A stretch of 64,000 nucleotides of DNA, from contig NW_013657640.1 of the NCBI RefSeq assembly GCF_000142905.1, positions 246,833 to 310,832 on the forward strand. The letters run 5' to 3'. Made by a program: the position numbers and the translations under genes. The notes under the pieces were generated by a model, which worked only from the letters and a program-made list of their open reading frames with translations, had not been told where the DNA came from and did not search any database. Source of the DNA: Thecamonas trahens ATCC 50062. Lineage: Eukaryota; Apusozoa; Apusomonadida; Apusomonadidae. Numbering within the stretch: position 1 is the first letter of the stretch; every line of letters begins with the position of its first letter. Of this stretch, positions 40,221 through 50,365 are shown one piece after another.

Positions 40221-42320
40221 TCACTGGATGACGTTTCCGCCCGAGGCGGTGGGGGCGTCAGAGAAGATGAGATCGTCGGCGTACTGGCGGTATTCTGCAG
40301 ATGAGGTGGAGGTCGCGCCGGTCTTGGTGGGGGCGGCAATGACCGATCCGTAGAAAGAAAAGTTGTCAAAGAGGCCATCTGAGTCTTCGGAACGGACCGA
40401 GACGTTGGACTCATGGATGGAGATGCGGAGAAAGTCGTCATCGATGTTGGAGAGGTCATTGGCGGCGCGGACCGAGGGAATGTAGACCGGCTCGGTCCGC
40501 TTGGCAAAGACATCATCCCAGTTGAGCGAGGTGAAGAACGCGTGAGTCTTGAGCTCCTCGACGTCGGACGAGCCCGAGCCAAGGCGGGAGGTGGCGTTGC
40601 GGTCGAGGAGGCGAGAGATAAAGTCGCGGCCGGCCTGCGAGATGTCGTGCATGTCGTCAAAGATGAGCGGCTCATTGAGGATGGCGTCGTACACGTCCTG
40701 GCGCGACGCGTTGTCCTTGTTGCGCGGGAACGGCGAGTCGCCAGCCATCATTTCAAAGACCAGGATGCCGAGGGCCCACCAGTCAATCTGGCGGCCGTAC
40801 GGCTTGCCCTCTATCATTTCGGGCGCAGTGTACTCGGCGGTTCCGCAGAACGTCGAGGTCTTGGCGTCCGGGTTCTCAAGCTTCTTGACGAGGCCAAAGT
40901 CGGTGAGCACGATGTGGCCGCCCGAGTCGAGGAGGATGTTCTCGGGCTTGAGGTCGCGGAAGATGATCGATTGTGAGTGGAGGTAGCCGAGGGCGAGCGA
41001 GAGCTCGGCGGTGTACAGCCGGGTCTGCACCTCGGTGAATGGGCCGTACGTCTCGAGAGTGTAGAAGAGCTCGCCGCCATTGCAGTAGTCAAGGACGAGC
41101 ATGAGCTTGTCTGCGGTGTGGAAGGCATAGTGGAGCTTGATGACAAACGGGTGGTCCATGATGACCAGGCTCTCCTTTTCGGCCTTGGTGTGCTCGATCT
41201 GGATCTTTTTGCGCAGCTTGCGCCGTGAAATGATCTTCATGGCGTAGTACTTGCTCGTCCCGCGCCGCTTGACGAGAAGGACCTTGGCAAACGCGCCCTG
41301 TCCAATGACAGAGACCTGCTTAAAGTCCTCGATCTTTGTCCGCTCCGACTTGTCGCGCACAACCTTTCCTGCCGACGTCGTCAACGTGATCTCGGAAATC
41401 TTCTCGGTCCGTGAAATGTGCATGAGGTCGTCCATGTCCGCCGGCACGGTGTCGGGTGACGATGGCTCGGCAACCTCGACCTGTGCCTCTGTGTTGTTCC
41501 GCGCCGCAAGGTTGCGGAGATTGGAGCCTGACTGGGCCGAGCCAGCCATGAGGTGGTTCGACCGGATCGACGGCGACGGTGCCGAGGAGCCTGAGCGGCG
41601 CCCGGCGGCAGCACTTCCGACTCGAGTGATCAGGTCCATCCACTTGGCACTCTCCTTCGAGTTGCGCGCCGCCAGCCAGAGGTCGCGCTTGGGCGTCCGC
41701 AGGATGAACGCCCACTTGCGTCCGCCCTCAGACTCGGCAAGCTCGTGGACCGACGCTGTCGCCAGGCGGATCTTATCCTGGGCCTCGTGGTAGTTGATGC
41801 CTGTCTCCTGCTCGGGCTGCCGCGACCGAAACGTGTACAGCGTGGCATTGGGCAGGCGGATGTGGACCCACTTGGACTTCCACACTCGGCGCTCGGCTCC
41901 GTACCGCGAGAGGAAGCCCGAGAGCTCCGACGCCGGCAGCTCCTCCACCGGCGTCGACACAAACTCCTTGATCAGCGCTGTGTCGTACAAGGTTGAAGCC
42001 GGCGGCAGCTCCTCGTCCTTTCGCCGCTTCTCCTTAGACTTGGACTTGTCCTTGGCCTTACCACGCTCGCGCTTGCTCGACGTCGCCTTATCCTTGGCCT
42101 TCTCCTTATCCTTGGCCTTGGACTTTTCCTTGTCCTTGGCCTTGGACTTTTCCTTGTCCTTGGCCTTGGACTTTTCCTTGTCCTTGTCCTTGGCCTTGGA
42201 CCTGTCCTTGTCCTTGGCCTTGGACTTGGCCTTGTCCTTGTCCTTGGTCTTGGACTTGGACTTGTCCTTGTCTTTGTCCTTGGCCTTTGGCCGTCCTGCC
42301 ATATCCGATGACTTTGGCAT
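40221..42320 (-). CDS. AGC-family Ser/Thr kinase with PH domain (AKT/PKB-like)
   Basis: 699 residues from MPKSSDMAGRPKAKDK; further Met codons lie upstream to 42401. Residues 10-110 are a Lys/Asp/Ser low-complexity region of repeated KDKEKSKA-like units. A PH domain follows at about 130-235 (ELSGFLSRYG, WKSKWVHIRL, KWAFILRTP, SAKWMDLITR). The kinase (about 330-600) has the Gly loop IGQGAFAKV, the Lys in YYAMKII, FRDLKPENILL (AGC-style RD), TDFGLVKK, and the activation loop TSTFCGTAEYTAPE with the PDK1-site Thr. The C-tail contains the hydrophobic motif LFDNFSFYG. The PH-kinase-hydrophobic-motif order is that of AKT/PKB, so PI3K-lipid recruitment and PDK1/TORC2 control are likely by family. 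The Lys-rich N-terminus is unusual. Confidence 0.92.
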   Translation of the reverse strand: MPKSSDMAGRPKAKDKDKDKSKSKTKDKDKAKSKAKDKDRSKAKDKDKEKSKAKDKEKSKAKDKEKSKAKDKEKAKDKATSSKRERGKAKDKSKSKEKRRKDEELPPASTLYDTALIKEFVSTPVEELPASELSGFLSRYGAERRVWKSKWVHIRLPNATLYTFRSRQPEQETGINYHEAQDKIRLATASVHELAESEGGRKWAFILRTPKRDLWLAARNSKESAKWMDLITRVGSAAAGRRSGSSAPSPSIRSNHLMAGSAQSGSNLRNLAARNNTEAQVEVAEPSSPDTVPADMDDLMHISRTEKISEITLTTSAGKVVRDKSERTKIEDFKQVSVIGQGAFAKVLLVKRRGTSKYYAMKIISRRKLRKKIQIEHTKAEKESLVIMDHPFVIKLHYAFHTADKLMLVLDYCNGGELFYTLETYGPFTEVQTRLYTAELSLALGYLHSQSIIFRDLKPENILLDSGGHIVLTDFGLVKKLENPDAKTSTFCGTAEYTAPEMIEGKPYGRQIDWWALGILVFEMMAGDSPFPRNKDNASRQDVYDAILNEPLIFDDMHDISQAGRDFISRLLDRNATSRLGSGSSDVEELKTHAFFTSLNWDDVFAKRTEPVYIPSVRAANDLSNIDDDFLRISIHESNVSVRSEDSDGLFDNFSFYGSVIAAPTKTGATSTSSAEYRQYADDLIFSDAPTASGGNVIQ

Positions 42321-42404
42321 GCCTCTCAGCCGTCCACTCTCGTCTCCTTCTCGCTGCCTGTTGGTATCCGTGCTGTGAGTCAACCAGCCATGTGTATGCA
42401 TTGT

Positions 42405-42545
42405 TCGTGGTCGTGATCGTGGCCGTGATCGTGATCGTGGTCGTGGTCGTGATCGTGGCCGTGGCCGTGATCGTGATCGTGATCGTGATTGTGATCGTGA
42501 TTGTGATTGTGATTGTGATCGTGATCGTGATCGTGATCGTGATCA
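42405..42545. repeat. GTGATC/GTGGTC hexamer array upstream of the AGC kinase
   Basis: About 23 imperfect GTGATC, GTGGTC, GTGGCC and GTGATT hexamers between 42405 and 42545, in the divergent spacer between the AGC kinase (-) and C2 protein (+) genes. Confidence 0.92.
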
Positions 42546-43606
42546 CCCACCCTTGCGACCACAGAGAAAGCCAGGGAGGACAAGGATAGGGCAAGGACAG
42601 AGGGAAGATAGAGACGGAGGGAGAGAGAAAGAAGGAGAGAGGGAGAGGGAGAGGGAGAGGGAGAGGGAGGGGGAGGGGGAGGGGGGAGGGGGAGGCGGCG
42701 GGGTGGCGGGGTGGCTATGGCACAGGCGGCGGTCTTGTTCGCTGCGGTTTTGACCTGGCAGGACACCGGGCTCGTGGTCGACGGCGACTTCCTTCGCTGT
42801 CTTTCCTCCCTCCCCCCCCCCCCAAAACGAGGGAAACACAACACCGTCGACGAGCCCTCTTGGGCCCCCGCACNNNNNNNNNNNNNNNNNNNNNNNNNNN
42901 NNNNNNNNNNNNNNNNNNNNNNNNNNNNNNNNNNNNNNNNNNNNNNNNNNNNNNNNNNNNNNNNNNNNNNNNNCCCCCCCCCCCCCCCCCCCTCTACCAC
43001 CACCCAAGCAGAGCCTCTTCTAAAACCACACCCACAGTATGCCACCGCATCACCCGTTCCTCACTGTGTTCTTCGCCATTTGCTGCAGTGACAGCCCCTT
43101 TTCCCCCTCCTCCTTCCCCCCCCCCCCCTCCCCTCCCCAGTAGCTGTTCCTTTATGCGGAACGACTAGCGGCTTGGCCAGGCTGCGGACGCCAATGGGTG
43201 GGAATGGGTCAGGGGCCAGGGGGGGGGGGGGGAAGGGGGAAGGGGAACGGAAGGGAGAGGGGGGGGGGGCGAAGGGAGTATGTAGCTATGGTAAACGTAC
43301 AGATACTGGAAGAGAGAGAGGGGGATAGGTGGGTGTGGGTGTGAGTACGGGGGTGGGCTTGGAGGGGGAGGGCGTGAGAGTCAAGGCTGCGAATGACTGT
43401 AGTGGGTGGAAGAATGGGAGGAGGGGAGGGGACGGGAGGGGGGGTGGGGGGTGACAGAAGTTTTTTTTTGTTTTTTTTTTCTGATTAGTTGGCAGCTACG
43501 GGTGACTACGTTGCGCAACGATGAGGGGGAACCACCCAACGGCTCGAGAGCTGGTGAGGAAGCGTGTCGACGGTGGGTGGCCATACTCCACGCCAAAGAC
43601 AACAGA
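42546..43606. other. Low-complexity spacer with gap
   Basis: GAGAGG-type purine repeat at about 42600-42690, C run at about 42811-42823, 100-N gap at 42874-42973 followed at once by a 19-base C run, further C runs near 43120 and G runs at 43219-43233 and 43260-43270, then T8-9 tracts just before CTGATTAG at 43487-43490. The last looks like a splice acceptor, so a 5' UTR intron of the C2 gene is possible. No other gene is supported. Confidence 0.65.
42874..42973. other. Assembly gap (100 N, nominal size)
   Basis: Exactly 100 N, the usual placeholder for a gap of unknown length. It abuts a poly-C run on its right side. Confidence 0.99.
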
Positions 43607-44512
43607 ATGTCGAGTGGAAGCCTCAACGGAACGCTCGAGATTACGGTTCATGCGGGGCGAGGGCTGATTGTGGCGGACTCGAGCTCGAGCGATCCGTATG
43701 TGGTGGTTCGTGCCGGCGGGCACAAGTTCAAGACGCCGACGGTCAAAGCGAGCTTGGAGCCGGTGTGGGAAGACGCGCGGGCGACGATTGGTCCGTTTTC
43801 TGCAGTTGATGAGGTGGAGATCCTGGTGTTTGACTGGGATCGGTTCGGGTCGAACGATGCGATGGGGTCGGCCAAGGTGAGCGGCGAGGAGCTCGTGTCC
43901 GAGGCCGAGTTCGACGCCTGGCTCGCGCTCGATCTTCCGGCCGACTACGACGGCGATGCCGACTCGGCGGGCGAGGTCCATGTCACGCTCAAGTTTACGG
44001 CGACGGTGGTGCCCGAGGACGAGATCCCGGTCGAGCTTCCGATCCTGGCCCAGGGCGAGAGTGCACCGCGGAGCCCCGATGAGGATGGCGAGCTCTTCCA
44101 CGGGCCGCTCAAGCTCAAGATGATGCAGACGATGCTCAACGGCATCAATCTCCCGTTCCTCAACCATGAGCAGGAGAAGAAGCTCTACTACACGCTTATG
44201 TCTGCCGTCGGGCGCTTGATCCCCATGACAGCCCTCTCTTACGTCGTCCATCTCCCGTCTAAGATCGCCGACGACCTCGTGCCTAACATCTTTTCCGCCG
44301 AGCTCAAGACCAGCGTCGTCTCCTCGTTCAACAAGATGTTTGACATCCCGTTTGTCGGCGAGGAGACCGAGCGCAAGATGTTTGCCAACGCGTACATCGC
44401 CGCAAAGGGCATTGTCCGGACAGACCCGGCCATCTTCTCGTGGTTCGTCGACTCGGTCAAGCACGTCTACAACGTCCGCCTCGGACGCGGAGAGGTCGAT
44501 CCCAACGCGTAG
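43607..44512 (+). CDS. C2-domain protein
   Basis: 301 residues from MSSGSLNGTLEITVHAGRGL. Residues 5-130 are a C2 domain: the strand TLEITVHAGRGLIVADSSSSDPYVVV carries the first Asp pair, and LVFDWDRFGSNDAMG carries the second Asp cluster, so Ca-dependent phospholipid binding is likely. Residues 150-300 form an all-helical C-terminal region (KLKMMQTMLNGINLPFLN, EKKLYYTLMSAVGRLIPMTAL, FNKMFDIPFVGEETERKMFANAYIAAKG) that I do not recognise. The open frame upstream to 43406 includes the T-tract and is treated as UTR or intron. Convergent with the hypothetical gene at 44561. Confidence 0.85.
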   Translation: MSSGSLNGTLEITVHAGRGLIVADSSSSDPYVVVRAGGHKFKTPTVKASLEPVWEDARATIGPFSAVDEVEILVFDWDRFGSNDAMGSAKVSGEELVSEAEFDAWLALDLPADYDGDADSAGEVHVTLKFTATVVPEDEIPVELPILAQGESAPRSPDEDGELFHGPLKLKMMQTMLNGINLPFLNHEQEKKLYYTLMSAVGRLIPMTALSYVVHLPSKIADDLVPNIFSAELKTSVVSSFNKMFDIPFVGEETERKMFANAYIAAKGIVRTDPAIFSWFVDSVKHVYNVRLGRGEVDPNA

Positions 44513-44560
44513 GCAGCAACCAGTCGAGTCAGCAAGAACCTAGTGCTTACGCATCACACA

Positions 44561-45541
44561 TCAAACATCAAACACCACAGCACGCCGCTCAAAGATAGGC
44601 GGCGCTGGACGCCGCGGGACTGGACGGCTCCGCGACGACGGCGGGACAATGCGCGACCGCGCCGACGCGACGACAAACCGCTGGTATGGGCTCAGCGTGG
44701 CCTTACGGTGCATCGTGGCATGAACAAGATCGTGGCGGAGTCGCGCAGCCTGCCCGGCAGCAATGGCGGCAGACTGTGTCCGCGTCCGTCGTGCGGCGTG
44801 CAGCGAGGCCGCGGCTCCGGCGCTGTCAAAGATGGCAGCCGGCCGCGGCGTGTGCCGGAGCGCGGCGCGATCGCTTGCTGACAGCGCGCGATCGAGGACG
44901 AGATCGTGCCCGGCAGGCGCATAACCAAGTGGCGGCGGCGGGAGCGGCGCCGATGGCGGCGGACTGGCAATGACACGCGGCGGGCTGGCGGGCTGGCCAT
45001 CCATCGGCGCAACCACCGCCGTCCGCCTCAGTGGCGGCACCTGGCGGCGAGATGTGTGCCGAGCGGATGAAGGACTGAGGTGGCGGGCGGAGCAGGTGCC
45101 ATCAGCATTGGCCGCAGCAAAGAGCCCCACAGGACGAAGCGCCGGAGCAGGAGGCATGTGCTCAAGGCGAGTGTGCTCGACCGTCCCGGCCTCCAGATTG
45201 TCAAGCGCCATCTCGAGCGACTCGGCCAGGGCAGCGTTCTCAGCCTCGAGGGCGGCAGCATCGATAGAAGTGGCTTGCGGCGAGGGGCGCCAAGGCAATG
45301 GCGGCGTGAGAAGCGATGAATGGACGAGTGAGAGCGGGATAAAGCCAAGCTCTGCAGCAGAGGCGAGGGCATGGAGCGCCGGAGCGGCAAGCGAGGCATT
45401 GAGCGACGAGTCGAGGGCGTCGAGCATGGGCGAGAGGAGCGACTCGAGGAGGACGAGGTCATCAGGCTCAAGACCAGGTGTCTGGGTTGCGGTCACAAGG
45501 TGGGCTGTGAGCGCGTCCACTGCCGCACGGAGCGCCTCCAT
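44561..45541 (-). CDS. Hypothetical protein with short coiled coil
   Basis: 326 residues from MEALRAAVDALTAHLVTATQ, preferred over the open frame reaching 45859 because upstream sequence is Pro/Arg-rich and crosses a G run. Helical N-terminal half with a heptad-like stretch (DAAALEAENAALAESLEMALDNLEAG cut by no Pro). The second half is basic, Pro/Ser/Arg-rich and probably disordered (RHLSPSSARHTSRR, ARLRHDLVHATMHRKATLS). No family recognised and no signal peptide. Same strand as histone H3, whose stop is 301 bp away. Confidence 0.6.
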   Translation of the reverse strand: MEALRAAVDALTAHLVTATQTPGLEPDDLVLLESLLSPMLDALDSSLNASLAAPALHALASAAELGFIPLSLVHSSLLTPPLPWRPSPQATSIDAAALEAENAALAESLEMALDNLEAGTVEHTRLEHMPPAPALRPVGLFAAANADGTCSARHLSPSSARHTSRRQVPPLRRTAVVAPMDGQPASPPRVIASPPPSAPLPPPPLGYAPAGHDLVLDRALSASDRAALRHTPRPAAIFDSAGAAASLHAARRTRTQSAAIAAGQAARLRHDLVHATMHRKATLSPYQRFVVASARSRIVPPSSRSRPVPRRPAPPIFERRAVVFDV

Positions 45542-45842
45542 GGAGAGGCGGGGGGGGGGGGGTGCGAGGAGTGTGAGCGAGTGAGGTGTGGCAGTTGGCG
45601 AGGTTTCTCTCGATTGTTCATTGCAGGCAGAGGGGGGGTTCTTGAGAAAGAACCATGGGTAAAGGGGGGTGGGTGCCTCCCTTGGAAGCCGGAAGCGCAT
45701 GCGCACACGCACAGCGCTTTTGGCCGGCTCCTGCACCCTCTCCTGGACTGGCTGACGAGGGAACAGAGTGCGGACGAACGAGAGTACAAGGAAGGGGGGG
45801 GGGGGGGGCGCCCGGCTCCCAAAGGGAAAGACAAAGAGGCGC

Positions 45843-46535
45843 TTACGCGCGCTCGCCACGAATGCGCCGGGCCAGGGAGAGGTCCTTGACCATGATGGTC
45901 ACACGCTTGGCATGGATCTGTGGGTGCAGGCGGGTGAGTAGCGTGGTAGTGGCGTGGTAGGGCGGGTGGGGGGTGGGGGGTGATCAATAAAAATTGTATA
46001 GCCAATGGCAGAAAGTCCGCCACCTCTGGCTCGTTTTCGTCGGTGGCCGCAGACAAAGCGACCACTTTGGGCGGTGGCAAACGGCGGCGGGTTTGGCGAG
46101 CGGGAAAGACGGGCGAAAAAAGGTTTGGAACACACGGGAGCGAAGCGGGGAGGGGGGGAACACAGGAGGGAGAGGGGACGGGTGGGGGCGACGTACGGCG
46201 CAGAGGTTGGTGTCCTCAAAGATGGAAACAAGGTAGGCCTCGGTAGCCTCCTGGAGGGCGGCAATGGCGGAGGACTGGAAGCGCAGATCGGCCTTGAACT
46301 CCTGGGCGAGCTCACGGACAAGGCGCTGGAAGGGCAGGCGCCGGATGAGGAGCTCGGTCGACTTCTGGTACTTCCGGATCTCACGGAGGGCGACGGTACC
46401 CGGGCGGTAGCGGTGGGCCTTCTTGACGCCGCCGGTGGCCGGCGCCGACTTGCGGGCGGCCTTGGTGGCGAGCGACTTGCGCGGTGCCTTGGCACCGGTG
46501 GCGGACTTGCGGGCGGTCTGCTTGGTACGAGCCAT
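45843..46535 (-). CDS. H3: Histone H3 variant, intron-containing
   Basis: Core nucleosomal histone H3, 137 residues. Exon 1 is 46535-46197 (113 codons) and exon 2 is 45917-45843. They are joined in phase 0 across a 279-bp GT-AG intron (donor GTACGT, acceptor CCACAG) to give [15 protein letters not shown]. Tail ARTKQTARK is canonical, but the next segment reads [10 protein letters not shown] against the usual STGGKAPRK: one extra residue, so Lys14 becomes Lys15 and later Lys positions move by one. Other differences are KKAHRYRP (Pro38 to Ala), [16 protein letters not shown], and [11 protein letters not shown] (Pro to Val, Ile-Gln to Leu-Ser). The alpha-N helix and core are complete, so it is not a CENP-A-like form. 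No canonical 3' histone stem-loop was found, consistent with a spliced, polyadenylated message. Confidence 0.95.
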
Positions 46536-46947
46536 GTTTCTCGAGAAAAGTGTGACGACTGTATTCTGCGACGTCGCTGGTCGCCACCAGCGCCAAGTCG
46601 CCAACCGCTTTGCGCAAATGTGCCAATTTTTGTCCACACGACCACGCCGACGCGGCCCACTCTTATCCGGCGCCTGGTTCGCGCCGTACGTGGTGTAGAG
46701 GCCCCCCTGATGGTGGTAGGGGGCTGGAGAAGAGCGTCGATGAGGTTGTAGGCGTGGGGAATTGTTTGATGGTAGTGTAGATGGGGCAGACGGGCGTGCG
46801 TGATAGAGGTGCCGGGCAGACGCTCGACGTTCAACTGGCTTCCACCACTTTAGCTCGGATGGAAGGCCGGATGGATGACGGTGTTCGATCTGGTTCGACG
46901 GCTTCAATTGGCAGAACCAAGGGGGTGGGGAGTTGCTCGGGTGAACA
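46536..46947. other. H3 upstream region
   Basis: 412 bp between the PPCDC stop and the H3 start, on the same strand. It includes the palindrome TTTGCGCAAA near 46610, which resembles E2F-type cores but is not an exact match. No gene is supported. Confidence 0.5.
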
Positions 46948-47712
46948 TCACGAGTCGAGCCAGAGCGCATCGGCAGAAGCAGCCGCGCCTACAGCGTGGG
47001 CAACGGCAGCGGCAATGTCTGCGACGGGAGCCATGGCGCCGACGCCAGTGTCGCCGCAAGCGAGGAGCTTTGAGACGGGCGCGATGGTGAGGATGCCCCA
47101 AGACTCGATGGTGGCCATGTGTGTGGCGGTGACTGGGTGCTTCCACATGGCGGTGTTCATGGCCGGAGCCACAACCATGAGCTTCTCCGACTGAGCCATG
47201 TCCCATGCCCGTGCCACGCAGGTGAGCAAGTTGTCGGCGAGGCCGAGGGCGAGCTTGGCGAGCGAGTTGGCCGAGAGCGGCGCAATGACAAAGATATCGG
47301 CCCACTTGCGGAGCTCGATGTGGACGACCGGGTCGCCCTTGCCTCGCCACGCCGACCACTCGAGCTCGTCCGGCACAAAGACGACGCCCTCGGGAAGTTG
47401 GTCAACGTCGACAAAGTGTTGCGCGGCTGCGGTTGCCACCACGGCAATGACCGCATCCTCGCCTACAGCCCCGCGCGTCGCCCTCATCAGCTCGTAGGCT
47501 TTGATCGTCGCCACAGAGCCGGTGAGCCCAATGAGGACGTGGTACTTGCCATCGTTTGCATCCAGTCTACTCAGCGGATCCATGTACTCGCTCGGGCTTT
47601 CATCGGCAAGCGCCATCGTACTCGTACGCGCTATGGCTGTGGAGGGCCGAGACGAGTGTGGCAAGGCTGCTCTGCCTGCTTTACGCCATCCGATCAGGCG
47701 AGTGGAGCCCAT
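46948..47712 (-). CDS. PPCDC: Phosphopantothenoylcysteine decarboxylase
   Basis: A flavin-dependent (HFCD family) enzyme that decarboxylates 4'-phosphopantothenoylcysteine to 4'-phosphopantetheine in coenzyme A synthesis. The catalytic domain covers the product from [15 protein letters not shown], with the active-site His in [13 protein letters not shown], the substrate/FMN-binding block [33 protein letters not shown] and the Cys motif [12 protein letters not shown]. About 222 residues from [14 protein letters not shown] (47616), which fits the family length. The Met at 47712 would add 32 residues and overlap the preceding stop (TGATG) but adds nothing recognisable, so 47616 is the favoured start. 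It ends in a short Ala-rich tail. Confidence 0.92.
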   Translation of the reverse strand: MGSTRLIGWRKAGRAALPHSSRPSTAIARTSTMALADESPSEYMDPLSRLDANDGKYHVLIGLTGSVATIKAYELMRATRGAVGEDAVIAVVATAAAQHFVDVDQLPEGVVFVPDELEWSAWRGKGDPVVHIELRKWADIFVIAPLSANSLAKLALGLADNLLTCVARAWDMAQSEKLMVVAPAMNTAMWKHPVTATHMATIESWGILTIAPVSKLLACGDTGVGAMAPVADIAAAVAHAVGAAASADALWLDS

Positions 47713-49637
47713 CACGCTGCAGGTGCGATGACGGCGGCGGCGACGGCGTTGGCGGCAGCGGCGGCAACCCAGCATGATGGCGTGTACACCGAGTGGGCGG
47801 CACGGAGCGCGATGAGATCGGTCGGACAGTACCAGGTCCCGTTGTAGGTCGCCGACGACGGCGCGGCGTCGGTCATGGCAAAGTAGTCGACAAGCGTGCT
47901 GGCGGCACGCTTTGCCTGGATCAGCTCGACAACGGCGGCGTTGGCACGGGCGACGGCTGCCGGCGACCGCCACGCCGCCCAGTTGGCGGCCGATGGCGAG
48001 ACCGGCGCCGCCTCTGGGTTATCCCACACCCATCGCCCGGCACGGCGGCCATGCGGATCGGAAATGCGGTGGAGGACACCCGAGCTGTCGGCCTCGGCGA
48101 GGCCAATAAAGCGGCGGACCACGCCTTGCGCTGGGGTGCACGCGCACGAGCTTGGCTCTCTTCCGCGACACACGCATTCGTCCGGGAACGGCGTCTCGGC
48201 CGCAGCCTTGAGTCGGATCCGCGGCGCGAGGACGACAACAAGCTTGCCGCGCCACTCGGAGATGGCGTCGAGGAACGTCGCCAGCTTGTCGACGTCCTGC
48301 CCGACATCGACGCACACGACAGCAGCGCGGGTCTCGGGCTCCGCAGCCAGCGCGGCGGCCAGTTCGGAAAGCGAGGCCAGCGGGCGAGTGGCCTGCTCGG
48401 CAAGCTCGTTGTAGCCATAGTCGACGAGCTCCGCCGTCGGCAGCACATGTCGCCAGTGGTAGAGGCCCGGGGCGGCCTTGAGCCGCCCGTAGACCTCATC
48501 GATCTCACGGCCGTCGGGCGGAACCAGCCGCGGGGCGTGGAGATCCAATAGGGCACAGACGCCGGCGCCGTCGCCGACCATCGGCACCAGGCGGCCGTCG
48601 AGGACAGCCGAAAGCTCGGCGCTAGACACGTGCTTCCGGCGCGAGCACGCCGGCGAGAACCACGCCATCGTTGCCTCGCCAACCACCTCGTCGTGGCCGA
48701 GCATCCGCGGCGGGAGCCACCATCCCGCGCGCTCGGCCTCGTCACTGCTTCCGGTGCAGTCCGGGAGCGCAGTGAGACTGGTGTACGCGGGCGCCGCCAC
48801 ATGAAGGGCGCCGAGGATAAAGCCGAACGGCGTATTGAGCGGTGTTGCTCCGTTGGCGCTTACCAGCGTCGCCTCGAGCGCGAACACGCCGCGGACCGGC
48901 GGGAGGTAGAGCACAGCGTCAAAGACTCCGCATTGAGCGGTGCGCTCCTCGATGGAGATCGGCGCAAACCGTGCCGGATACGTAGCCGAGAAGACCATGC
49001 CGACCTCAGCGCCACACGCCGCCGGCTCTCCCTCGCGCGCCTCTAACCGAACCACAAGCGAGATCCGGCCGTGCGGATCAGCCTCCAGCACCTCCCGAGC
49101 CCCGTCCACGCACAGCCTGTACCGCGTCCTGCTGCCATGCTCGCCCGTCGCTTCCGAGCACCCGAGTGTGTGCCAGTTGGCGCCGGGATAGCTCCACGGC
49201 CCGCCTCCCGCATCGTCCGCCAACTTGCCATCTTCCTCGCCAGCTGCCCTCGTGTTTGCCACAAACGCACGCACATCAGCCGCAAAGGACGCCATGCCAT
49301 CAGTCAGCTCGGCGTCGGCGACAGGCTCTGCATAAGGCGAAGAGTCCGACAGGACGTTGGCCGCTGCATGGGGCGGCGAACTGTGCGGAGGCGAATTGTG
49401 CGATGTTGGCGTGGGTGTGGGCGTGGGCGTGGGCGTGGGCGTGGGCGCATGACCAGCTCCTGCTCCAGATCCTGTTGTCATGGCGGCCTTTCCGCCAGAG
49501 TGTGGCAGCTCGGACAAGTCGATCTCCCTCTCGCCCAGCATGATTGAGTAGCCAAAGATGAGGACGACCATGGCACCTGCCGCAGCCACCACCCTCCGGT
49601 ACATGACCTTCCGATACACCACTCCGTCCTGCCGCAT
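47712..49637 (-). CDS. Type II membrane protein, possibly PC-esterase/NXPE-like
   Basis: 641 residues. A signal anchor at residues 14-33 (RRVVAAAGAMVVLIFGYSIML) is followed by a Ser/Gly/Pro-rich stem with (PT)n, encoded by a GTGGGC-type repeat. The lumenal domain has paired Cys and Trp (WSYPGANWHTLGCSEA, RTRYRLCVDG, GWWLPPRM, FSPACSRRKHVS). RLVPMVGDGAGVCALL stands where PC-esterase/NXPE and TBL acetyltransferases have a GDS nucleophile block. The C-terminal YFAMTDAAPSSATYNGTWYCPTD resembles their Asp-His end block without an obvious DxxH. This is a weak family guess, and the apparent loss of the Ser suggests a non-catalytic relative. Probably a Golgi glycan-related protein if the guess is right. 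Confidence 0.7.
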   Translation of the reverse strand: MRQDGVVYRKVMYRRVVAAAGAMVVLIFGYSIMLGEREIDLSELPHSGGKAAMTTGSGAGAGHAPTPTPTPTPTPTPTSHNSPPHSSPPHAAANVLSDSSPYAEPVADAELTDGMASFAADVRAFVANTRAAGEEDGKLADDAGGGPWSYPGANWHTLGCSEATGEHGSRTRYRLCVDGAREVLEADPHGRISLVVRLEAREGEPAACGAEVGMVFSATYPARFAPISIEERTAQCGVFDAVLYLPPVRGVFALEATLVSANGATPLNTPFGFILGALHVAAPAYTSLTALPDCTGSSDEAERAGWWLPPRMLGHDEVVGEATMAWFSPACSRRKHVSSAELSAVLDGRLVPMVGDGAGVCALLDLHAPRLVPPDGREIDEVYGRLKAAPGLYHWRHVLPTAELVDYGYNELAEQATRPLASLSELAAALAAEPETRAAVVCVDVGQDVDKLATFLDAISEWRGKLVVVLAPRIRLKAAAETPFPDECVCRGREPSSCACTPAQGVVRRFIGLAEADSSGVLHRISDPHGRRAGRWVWDNPEAAPVSPSAANWAAWRSPAAVARANAAVVELIQAKRAASTLVDYFAMTDAAPSSATYNGTWYCPTDLIALRAAHSVYTPSCWVAAAAANAVAAAVIAPAA

Positions 49638-50231
49638 GCTCGCCCTCCTCGCACCGCGCCTCGACGTAACCCGCAGAGTCGAGTCTGTTCCGCAGGCAAG
49701 TCCGTGAGCAACCGTGAGCAGCAGCCTGCCGAGGTGATGACAGCCGAGACGTCACCCGTGGCGAATTTCTCGGCAGATGCCACGGCAGACTCTGTCCTCT
49801 CCATGCCGCCTTGCCATCACCACCAAGCCACCCAACCACCCAACCACCCACCCAACCACCCACCCATCCACCTGCCAGCTAACACCACCACCCATCCACA
49901 TCCTCATACTGCACTACCGCGCTGCGTCGTTTGTCTCGGCGCGCTCTCCTCCCACCTTTCATTCCTCCACTCCACCCCGGCAAAGACAAAAATATAATAA
50001 AAAAGTTACACCCCACCTCACCCCCCCCCCCCCCCCCCCCCCCCCCCACTTTACCTAACTGCCCCCCCCCCCCCTTGCCAATCCCGGCTGACAAGCTACG
50101 GGCCTCGGCCAGCCGCGGGCAGATGGCAAGGAGCAAGAGCGGGAGCGGCTGCCCACCCACCCGACCCCAGCCGAGCCCAAGGCCTCCCAGGTGGGCGCGA
50201 GGCAAAGCAGTTGCCAACGGGAGTGGGTGGC
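49638..50231. other. Divergent spacer with long C runs
   Basis: Includes CCA-type repeats (about 49815-49880), a C run of roughly 27 at 50021-50047 and one of about 14 at 50061-50074, followed by several AG dinucleotides before the kinase start at 50232. No gene is supported. Confidence 0.65.
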
Positions 50232-50334
50232 ATGGGACGGGGGAAGCGCAAGGGCGGTAGGGAGACGTCATCGTCGTCGTCGTCGTCGTCGGCAAGCAGC
50301 AGCAGCAACAGCAGCAGTAGCAGCAGCAGCAGTA

Positions 50335-50365
<31 letters not shown>

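Noticed and set aside
47710-47714. TGATG overlap suggesting translational coupling of the NXPE-like and PPCDC genes
   Set aside because: Eukaryotic context and a better PPCDC start at 47616; the overlap is coincidental.
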